Origin: Solobacterium sp.
GTDB taxonomy: Bacteria > Bacillota_I > Bacilli_A > Erysipelotrichales > Erysipelotrichaceae
Assembly: GCA_016280695.1 (NCBI GenBank)
Contig: JAEEHG010000011.1
Location: forward strand, 1-10,361
DNA length: 10,361 bases
Direction of reading: 5' to 3'
The notes under the pieces were generated by a model. The model worked only from the letters and a program-made list of their open reading frames with translations, was not told the DNA's origin and did not search any database. Below are positions 1-5,407 of the stretch, in pieces. Within the stretch, counting starts at the first letter, position 1, and every line of letters begins with the position of its first letter. The position numbers were made by a program, and so were the translations under genes.

Positions 1-423
1 GCGGCCAAAGCTGCCCTGGAGGCCGCCGGATTCAAGGTATCCGTACAGAATATCGGCTATAACAACTCCTACGCAGCCAATACCGTCTTTGCCCAGGACC
101 CCGCTGCCGGCACCAGGAAGCCGGCCGGCACCACGGTTACCATCCGCTACAGCGATGGTCCGGAGCCGGTTCCCATGGCTACCCTGCCGAATATCCCGCT
201 GTCGATCTACAGTGACTTCAGCTACAGTGACAATGTGGCCAACATGACCTCACTGTTCAACAATGCCGGCTTCTACAACCTGGACATCATCCCGGTGCCG
301 ACCGGCGGTGATTCCGGCTATTCCAATCAGAACGGCATCCAGAAGATCGATCCGGCCCCCAACGGTGCCGAGATTGACAGCCGGACAGTGATCCACATCT
401 ATATTTTCCAGCCTGATCAGTGA
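1..423 (+). CDS. C-terminal part of a PASTA-repeat protein (Ser/Thr kinase or PBP), 5' truncated
   Basis: The reading frame is open from base 1 to a TGA at 421-423 (140 residues), and its start lies outside the window. Residues 1-53 form most of a PASTA repeat: an amphipathic helix with AALEAAGF, then a strand region ending in VFAQDPAAGT and TTVTIRYSDG, the usual end of these repeats. Residues 60-140 look like a second, diverged PASTA copy, with LFNNAGF matching the helix and IQKIDPAPNGAEID matching the QSPAAGTKV-like segment. PASTA repeats are extracellular and bind muropeptides or beta-lactams. They occur at the C-terminus of PrkC/StkP-type kinases and of some class B penicillin-binding proteins. 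No kinase or transpeptidase residues are in view, so the two cannot be told apart. The gene ends in its own terminator and is not co-transcribed with what follows. Confidence 0.8.
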   Translation, partial: AAKAALEAAGFKVSVQNIGYNNSYAANTVFAQDPAAGTRKPAGTTVTIRYSDGPEPVPMATLPNIPLSIYSDFSYSDNVANMTSLFNNAGFYNLDIIPVPTGGDSGYSNQNGIQKIDPAPNGAEIDSRTVIHIYIFQPDQ

Positions 424-426
424 GAT

Positions 427-449
427 AACGGACCCTCCGGGTCCGTTTT
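427..449 (+). terminator. Rho-independent terminator of the PASTA gene
   Basis: A perfect 9-bp stem (AACGGACCC at 427-435, GGGTCCGTT at 439-447) with a TCC loop is followed by a short T-rich tail, TTCGTT. It begins three bases after the stop codon. The reverse strand lacks a T-run of its own, so it reads best as a plus-strand terminator. Confidence 0.85.
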
Positions 450-452
450 CGT

Positions 453-473
453 TATAATGAATTTAACAGGAGG
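453..473 (+). promoter_or_regulatory. Putative -10 box and ribosome binding site of the MBL-fold gene
   Basis: A consensus TATAAT lies at 453-458, directly after the preceding terminator, and AGGAGG lies at 468-473, seven bases before the ATG at 481. Transcription from this -10 would start near 465, giving a leader of only about 16 bases that is mostly the Shine-Dalgarno. The expected -35 position (about 430-435, GGACCC) falls inside the terminator stem and does not resemble TTGACA, so the promoter call is tentative. The RBS is strong and rules out the in-frame ATG at 457, which lies inside the -10 region. Confidence 0.55.
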
Positions 474-480
474 TTTACAC

Positions 481-1170
481 ATGACAGATATCATCAAAAT
501 CAATGAACAGACATGGCGGTTTGAAGAAGAAGGTGTGCGGTTCTTTCTGCTGACCGGCAAAAACCAGGCTCTTCTGATTGATTCCGGCATGATGACCCCC
601 AACGCCAGGGAACTGGCGGAATCCGTAACCGATCTGCCCCTGCAACTGCTCAACACACACGCTGACCGGGACCATATCGCCGGCAATGCGGCTTTTGACT
701 GGTGCTGGATGCACCCGTCCGAAGGCATCGTCTACCACAATATCCAGAAGAACCCGGGTGCCATGCGGTTTGTCTGGGAAGGTGATGTGCTTGACCTGGG
801 TGAGCGTGAACTGGAAATCATTCACCTGCCTGGGCACACACCAGGTTCCATTGCTGTCCTGGACCGCAAATACCGGGCCCTGATCAGCGGGGACCCGATC
901 CAGACCGGTAATATTTACATGTTCGGTCTGCACCGTGACCTGCCCTCCTATGTTGCTTCCCTGGAGCGCCTGGCTGCCAGAATGGATGAATTCGATGCCA
1001 TCTACCCGTCCCATGCGGCCTTCCCGGTGACCCCGGACCTGATCCCGGCCCTCATCGCTGATGCCAGACAGGTGCTTAACGGTGAGATTGAACCGGAAAT
1101 GCGTGAGGTACACGGCCAGCAGATCAAGGCCTGCGTCTGTGCCCACGCCACATTCCTGATCAACAGATAA
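481..1170 (+). CDS. MBL-fold (glyoxalase II-like) metallo-hydrolase
   Basis: A 229-residue cytoplasmic protein (no signal peptide or membrane segment) with the metallo-beta-lactamase fold order: a strand with LLIDSG (31-36), the metal motif NTHADRDHIAGN (58-69), LPGHTPGS (116-123, H119), ISGD (135-138, D138) and a final SHAA (177-180, H178). These supply ligands for a two-metal, probably zinc, site. The motif reads H60-x-D62-x-D64-H65, so the second histidine of the usual HxHxDH is an aspartate. The family includes hydroxyacylglutathione hydrolases, lactonases and many uncharacterised hydrolases, and the length suits a single-domain member. The substrate cannot be named from sequence. The start at 481 is set by AGGAGG at 468-473. 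It is the only gene between a terminator upstream and a convergent terminator downstream, so it is probably monocistronic and its neighbours give no clue to its role. Confidence 0.88.
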   Translation: MTDIIKINEQTWRFEEEGVRFFLLTGKNQALLIDSGMMTPNARELAESVTDLPLQLLNTHADRDHIAGNAAFDWCWMHPSEGIVYHNIQKNPGAMRFVWEGDVLDLGERELEIIHLPGHTPGSIAVLDRKYRALISGDPIQTGNIYMFGLHRDLPSYVASLERLAARMDEFDAIYPSHAAFPVTPDLIPALIADARQVLNGEIEPEMREVHGQQIKACVCAHATFLINR

Positions 1171-1171
1171 A

Positions 1172-1196
1172 AAAACGAGGATTCATTCCTCGTTTT
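1172..1196. terminator. Bidirectional terminator between convergent genes
   Basis: A perfect 10-bp stem (AAAACGAGGA at 1172-1181, TCCTCGTTTT at 1187-1196) has a five-base loop. On the minus strand it is followed by a run of seven T (complement of 1175-1169), making it a good terminator for the glucosaminidase gene. On the plus strand the T-run is TTTTCTT, so it can also end the MBL gene. The last codons and stop of the minus-strand gene (stop at 1185-1183) lie inside the hairpin. Confidence 0.85.
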
Positions 1197-4100
1197 CTTG
1201 TGTTTCGTCTGTTTCTGCGGCCGGTTCTGCCGGGGCTTCCATGTCCATAGCCTGCAGCGGCTGCTGCGGGGCACTTGCATCAGTGATCTCCAGGATATAC
1301 TGGCTGTGTCCCCGGGTCCGGATGATCCTGTATGTTCTTGTCCCGGCAGTCTCTTCCGGCAGATCGGTCTCCTGATAGCTGTACAGCTCAAAGATATCAC
1401 GGGCCGCATCGGTGCCGATATCCATATACAGCCGGTAACTGCCCGGCGCCAGTCCGCGCAGATCCGCTTCAAAATCGAAGCAGGCCTGATGAATTGTATA
1501 CTTTGTCTTGCGAAGGGCCGCCAGATCCACGGAACAGGCCTTATTTACGGCCGCTGCCCGGATAACGGAGCCGGCTTCATCTTCGAACAGAATCGCGTAA
1601 TCCGGCTTGTTTTCCTCGTTAATGTATGTATTGGCAATAAACCCGAGGCCGTCGATTGACAGTTTCTCATCCCTGATCGCGATCGCTGTCTCACCATATA
1701 CAGACGGCCGGCGGGTCGGCTTGCGGATCAGCGAACGGTCAACCCCGGTAACCCGGGAGATCAGTTCCATCCGGAAGTTCGCAGCCGGATTGGCAAACAG
1801 CCTGACAGTATAGTTGTCCCGGTGCATGCCTTCCAGATCGAGGGCAGCATCATTGGTGATGAGCATCTTTTCCCGGCCCGCCTCACCGTTTCTGACCCGG
1901 ATCTTCAGATAGTATTCCCGGCCGTCGGTATCTGCCAGCGGGATCTGTGCCCGGTAGCCGATCCGGCTGTAATCATAACCGTCCCCGAAGTTCAGCGCCG
2001 GCTCAACCACCAGTGTTTCCGTCGCCAGCACGGTTTCCTCACGGGTATCCATATCCACCAGGATCAGCTGGTGTTCAATATCCGCTTCCGCATCCGCATT
2101 CACGCCGGTCAGGAATGCCATGCCCTCCACCGTGACGGTTTGGGTTTCTTCGTCATACGAAGTCTTTTCCACGCCCTGCATGAGCTTGCTGCTGTCAGCC
2201 GGAGGCTTGATGGAACAGCCCTTTCCGGCAGTCCAGTTTTCATATCCGGCAGTGCAGACGCACGCATCCGTATTGCTGTCATAGGCCGCCCCGGATCCAC
2301 AGTCAAGCTTGCCGATCCGCAGGGTCAGCAGGCCGTCTTCATTCTGCAGCCGGTAAGTCCGTCCGCCATTTTCCGTTTCCTGGACGGTATCACCGGCCAG
2401 CTCCAGCCGGTAGGAATCATCATAGGCAGTGTACAGCGAATAATGTGTATCAAGCCGGAAGACATAGATGCCTTCAGGCAGTTCTGACAGATCAAGGTCA
2501 TGCGTCCAGACAACCCGGTCATTGCCGGATACTGTTAATGCCGGACTGACTGACTGCACTTCGCTGAACACTTCATCAAGCACCTGCAGGACATGTTCAG
2601 CCTTGTTCTCATCGGTCACATAGATACCCGGCCGGTACGCCTCACCGGCCAGCCGCAGCGTACTCCCGTCCAGCTGTGCTTCTGTCAGGGTGCCGACAAA
2701 CTCACCGGTCGGTGTGTCACCCTTGTTGGCAAGCAGTGTGATCGTGCTGTTGATCCGGGTAACTTCATTCTTCGGCAGCCAGCCGACATATGTTTCCCAG
2801 TCATAAGGCAAAAGGCCGGTATCCTGCAGACTGCGCACACTGCCCCCTTCCAGATAACTGGTTGACTGGATCTCGTACCAGTCACTGCTCTCGGAAAGGA
2901 TCGTAACGGTGTGGTTCTTCTGATATGTTGCGCCATAGGCCGTATTGTAAAGGACGCTGCCGTTGATGGCCTTGCGCACGTCCACCCGCGCATCGTCTGC
3001 CACAATCCCGAGGGATGCCTGGTTATAGTCCGTCAGATTCCCATTATAGTCATTGGCACACTTGTCAATGTCATAGGCAATCGCCGCCAGCTTCATGCCC
3101 CAGTACGGATCACCGGCATATTTGACGTTGATGCCCGAGCCCTTGTTGCCGAGATGGGCCCCGAAAAACCGGTAATCGTTGATATCGACATAGCCGCGCA
3201 GATTGATGCCCATATGCTCACGGATCGCCTGGTCCGTGGATTTGAACCAGCTGGCCTGGTTCGGATCGGAGTCAAACGCACTCCAGCCGAACAGATTGTT
3301 GCGCTGCAGGGCATACTGACTGGTGCCATAGGCCGACTCCAGACAGGCCATGGCATAGACGCTCAGGGCATTCATGCCGAATTCTTCCTGGGCCTGCACA
3401 AAGACCGGTCCCTTGCCCCACAGCACACTGCTGCCGTCAATGTCCTTGCTCTCCAGGAATTTATCATAAACAGACGCCGGTATATGGCTCCGGGTCCGCA
3501 GCGGCATGAACTGATAGTAACCGTAATAGGTTCCGGCAGTCTGGCTGTAATAGCGGTCTGTGCAGAATGTATAGCCGTCATCACTGAAATAGACATCGCC
3601 AACGTTCATCCAGTCCGCGGCCGGGCCGATATGGAACTTCCACTCCGCCGGGTATTCACCGTCAGACGGCCAGCCGCTGAAGCAGTGATAAACCAGATCC
3701 TTGTATGCACCGCTGTTTTCCACCCGGTAATACGCCTGCCGGATATGGACCTTAAACGGATCTTCCCCGCCCATATAGGTGGAATTGCCGCCCAGGGTCA
3801 TCGGAATATCTTCACTGACTGCCTTCATCGGCACCAGGTCCACATTCTTCAGACTGATATAACCGTCAAAACCGTTCAGTTTCACCCGGATCCAGCCATC
3901 CCCGCTGCCGTTATAGGAATAGGTTCCCTTATAGGCCATTTCCCGGTGTACGGTAACATAGGTGGATTTCTTGTTGGGAATGTTCTCCATGAACTGCGTG
4001 ATGACCGCTGTATTGGCATTGCTGCGCTGCGGATATGAATAGACAACACCGTTGCTCATGGCAATGATTTTCGTCACGCTGTAGCTGCCGGAGTGGCGTA

Positions 4101-4335
4101 CCACGGCCCCGTCACCATATTTGTACATCTCTGTCTTGGCCGCATTGAAATCGCTGTAGCAGCCCTTCTTCTCAAATGTCCCGCCGGCGCTCAGCACATC
4201 CACTTCATAGGCATTACAGGCCATGGGATAGATGTTGTAGTCTTCCTTTGCCTGTACCCGGACAGGTCCTGCCGGCAGCCTGAAAACGGAACAGGACAGC
4301 AGCACTGCCAGCAACAACCGCAATAATCGTTTCAT
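1183..4335 (-). CDS. Large secreted GH73-type N-acetylglucosaminidase with SH3-like and repeated beta-domains
   Basis: A 1050-residue exported protein predicted to cut N-acetylglucosaminyl bonds in peptidoglycan. Residues 1-29 are a signal peptide (KR, a leucine-rich core, probable cleavage after VQA29). Residues 30-170 are beta-rich and end in an SH3-like stretch (GWIRVKLNGFDGYIS). The catalytic domain is about 300-427: NALSVYAMACLESAYGTS carries the likely catalytic E333, followed by RNNLFGW (345-351) and a late Y-x-G-D-P segment typical of LytD/LytG-like GH73 enzymes. A second SH3-like domain follows at about 448-528 (GWLPKNEV). Residues 540-1018 hold three diverged copies of an unrecognised beta-domain, with an EGF-like cysteine motif between copies one and two. 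The tail (1020-1050) is acidic and probably disordered. No LPXTG, choline-binding or LysM anchor is visible. RBS AAGGAG (4347-4342) lies six bases before the ATG. It is the second gene of a two-gene unit, 13 bases after its partner. A role in division, growth or cell separation is inferred. Confidence 0.85.
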   Translation of the reverse strand: MKRLLRLLLAVLLSCSVFRLPAGPVRVQAKEDYNIYPMACNAYEVDVLSAGGTFEKKGCYSDFNAAKTEMYKYGDGAVVRHSGSYSVTKIIAMSNGVVYSYPQRSNANTAVITQFMENIPNKKSTYVTVHREMAYKGTYSYNGSGDGWIRVKLNGFDGYISLKNVDLVPMKAVSEDIPMTLGGNSTYMGGEDPFKVHIRQAYYRVENSGAYKDLVYHCFSGWPSDGEYPAEWKFHIGPAADWMNVGDVYFSDDGYTFCTDRYYSQTAGTYYGYYQFMPLRTRSHIPASVYDKFLESKDIDGSSVLWGKGPVFVQAQEEFGMNALSVYAMACLESAYGTSQYALQRNNLFGWSAFDSDPNQASWFKSTDQAIREHMGINLRGYVDINDYRFFGAHLGNKGSGINVKYAGDPYWGMKLAAIAYDIDKCANDYNGNLTDYNQASLGIVADDARVDVRKAINGSVLYNTAYGATYQKNHTVTILSESSDWYEIQSTSYLEGGSVRSLQDTGLLPYDWETYVGWLPKNEVTRINSTITLLANKGDTPTGEFVGTLTEAQLDGSTLRLAGEAYRPGIYVTDENKAEHVLQVLDEVFSEVQSVSPALTVSGNDRVVWTHDLDLSELPEGIYVFRLDTHYSLYTAYDDSYRLELAGDTVQETENGGRTYRLQNEDGLLTLRIGKLDCGSGAAYDSNTDACVCTAGYENWTAGKGCSIKPPADSSKLMQGVEKTSYDEETQTVTVEGMAFLTGVNADAEADIEHQLILVDMDTREETVLATETLVVEPALNFGDGYDYSRIGYRAQIPLADTDGREYYLKIRVRNGEAGREKMLITNDAALDLEGMHRDNYTVRLFANPAANFRMELISRVTGVDRSLIRKPTRRPSVYGETAIAIRDEKLSIDGLGFIANTYINEENKPDYAILFEDEAGSVIRAAAVNKACSVDLAALRKTKYTIHQACFDFEADLRGLAPGSYRLYMDIGTDAARDIFELYSYQETDLPEETAGTRTYRIIRTRGHSQYILEITDASAPQQPLQAMDMEAPAEPAAETDETQENEE
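1282..2670 (-). other. Three diverged protein-level repeats plus a four-cysteine motif within the glucosaminidase
   Basis: Three segments of the 1050-residue protein share ordered anchors. Anchor one is a strand ending in glycine: LRLAGEAY (G564), VTVEGMAF (G738), LSIDGLGF (G896). Anchor two is a G-x(1-2)-Y strand: EGIYVFRL, GREYYLKI, PGSYRLYM, at 58, 67 and 69 residues after anchor one. Anchor three is a Y-x-(V)R strand: RTYRLQ, DNYTVRL, RTYRII, at 97, 104 and 106 residues after anchor one. This fits triplication of a beta-sandwich of about 130-140 residues. Between copies one and two is C-x12-C-x-C-x12-C (C679, C692, C694, C707; bases 2301-2215) with a CVCTAGY core resembling EGF-like modules. 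I do not recognise the repeat family; substrate binding or spacing is a guess. Confidence 0.6.
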
Positions 4336-4341
4336 ATCCTG

Positions 4342-4347
4342 CTCCTT
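4342..4347 (-). promoter_or_regulatory. Ribosome binding site of the glucosaminidase gene
   Basis: AAGGAG on the minus strand, six bases before the ATG at 4335-4333 and two bases after the TAG stop (4351-4349) of the upstream gene. It supports this start and co-transcription of the pair. Confidence 0.8.
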
Positions 4348-4348
4348 T

Positions 4349-5353
4349 CTAGTTCAGCCGGACATTGACATCAATCCAGGTGTCATTGCCCTGCAGCTTC
4401 AGTTTCAGCACGCCGTCATAGGATACCGGACGGTCATCCGGATCGAACGCATAGAAGAAGATCGTCCCTTCATCAGCCTCGCGGATTTCCCGGCCGAGGA
4501 TGTTCTCCAGCTTCATGGAACGCACTGACGCTTCCAGGGCTGTCAGGGTTTCCCGGCCGTCAGCCGGCACATATTGGGCATCTTCGATGACTATCACATC
4601 ACCCCACAGGGAGACTGCCCTGACCCGGAAGGCATAGACCTTGACCGTGCTTGGCAGCAGGTACTCGCTCAGCTCGCCGTTTTTGTTCTGGTACATCGTT
4701 TCCCCGGTGATGTCATAAGCCGCCGATACGCTGAGCTGGTAGGTTTCACCGTCAGTGATGATGTCATCGGCGCGGTAGTTCAGCATTTCCTTTGTCCCGG
4801 ACGGATTCTTCAGATCCAGCACAAACTGCATCCCCTCGCCGAGATCCGAGTTCAGGGTAACTTCCTCCGCCTGCCGGTTCAGCACCGGCACGAAGATATT
4901 CGCTTCAAATTCGGGCTCGGCACTGATCAGGCTGAACCAGACATTCTGCCGGCCCAGATAACATGATTTTTCCTCCAGCTTTCGCACATAGGACTGTACG
5001 TCACTGAGCACAACCCCCTCATCCGTACGAAAATGCTCCAGGCCGATATTGACCGGACCATCTGCCTTGATATGCAGCGTCACCACGGCAAACTTGAAAT
5101 CCACTTCCGGCAGATCATAGACAACGGTCCTGCTGACCGCAATGGACAGATCAGCGTCTTTGTTTGTTTCTGCCGGTTTCTCCTGGCTGCCCGCAGCCAT
5201 GGCAGAAGGTTCCGGGGTTGATTCATCTGCTGGTTTCGGCAGGTTGGGCCGGCGGAAAAACACATCAAAAATGAGCAGGCAGCCAAGCATGATCACCACC
5301 AGCGCCAGCAGCCAGATCATTCTGTTCCGGATTTTCCTATTCATTCCAGCCAT
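4349..5353 (-). CDS. Membrane-anchored extracytoplasmic protein of unknown function
   Basis: A 334-residue protein that I do not recognise. A basic N-terminus (MNRKIRNR) precedes one hydrophobic segment at about 12-33, then a linker rich in P, E, S, A and K (36-68), then a beta-rich outer region from about 70 to 334 that seems to contain two domains (about 70-182 and 200-334). The topology would be N-in, C-out. Residues 15-25, ending in MLGC, formally fit a lipobox, but the hydrophobic stretch continues past C25 (LLIFDVFF), so a membrane anchor is more likely. The start is uncertain: ATG 5353 has only AGAG nearby, and the in-frame ATG at 5346-5344 (residue 4) has no better site. It has its own promoter just after the galE terminator and sits 13 bases before the secreted glucosaminidase, so it may help export, anchor or regulate that enzyme (inference from position only). 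Confidence 0.75.
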   Translation of the reverse strand: MAGMNRKIRNRMIWLLALVVIMLGCLLIFDVFFRRPNLPKPADESTPEPSAMAAGSQEKPAETNKDADLSIAVSRTVVYDLPEVDFKFAVVTLHIKADGPVNIGLEHFRTDEGVVLSDVQSYVRKLEEKSCYLGRQNVWFSLISAEPEFEANIFVPVLNRQAEEVTLNSDLGEGMQFVLDLKNPSGTKEMLNYRADDIITDGETYQLSVSAAYDITGETMYQNKNGELSEYLLPSTVKVYAFRVRAVSLWGDVIVIEDAQYVPADGRETLTALEASVRSMKLENILGREIREADEGTIFFYAFDPDDRPVSYDGVLKLKLQGNDTWIDVNVRLN

Positions 5354-5370
5354 ATCTCTGTCAAATAATA

Positions 5371-5379
5371 ATTATATCA
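5371..5379 (-). promoter_or_regulatory. Extended -10 promoter of the two-gene wall unit
   Basis: On the minus strand 5379-5371 reads TGATATAAT, a full extended -10 (TGnTATAAT). It lies two bases past the T-run of the galE terminator. The expected -35 position falls in the terminator loop (AATAAC) and is not TTGACA-like, but an extended -10 can work without a good -35. The start would be near 5364, leaving about 10-20 bases before the candidate ATGs and no clear Shine-Dalgarno. Confidence 0.6.
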
Positions 5380-5381
5380 TG

Positions 5382-5407
5382 AAAAAAGCGGAGGTTATTC
5401 TCCGCTT
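5382..5407 (-). terminator. Rho-independent terminator of the uppS-galE operon
   Basis: On the minus strand AAGCGGAG (5407-5400) pairs with CTCCGCTT (5393-5386) around the loop AATAAC, with a run of six T at 5387-5382. The galE stop codon TAA (5408-5406) overlaps the base of the stem. Confidence 0.88.

Noticed and set aside
457..480. Upstream in-frame ATG for the MBL gene
   Set aside because: It overlaps the TATAAT box and precedes the AGGAGG at 468-473, which is correctly spaced for the ATG at 481.
475..1146. 223-codon open frame on the minus strand
   Set aside because: It is antisense to the MBL-fold gene, whose metal-binding motifs are clear; there is no independent support.
1822..2487. 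221-codon open frame on the plus strand
   Set aside because: It is antisense to the C-terminal repeats of the glucosaminidase and carries no start signal or recognised motif.
2911..4038. 375-codon open frame on the plus strand
   Set aside because: It lies wholly opposite the glucosaminidase catalytic region, has no ribosome binding site or recognisable domain, and reflects low stop frequency on the antisense strand of GC-rich coding DNA.
5273..5320. 334-residue protein as a lipoprotein
   Set aside because: MLGC at 22-25 fits a lipobox formally, but the hydrophobic segment runs on through residue 33, which fits a transmembrane anchor better. Not fully excluded.
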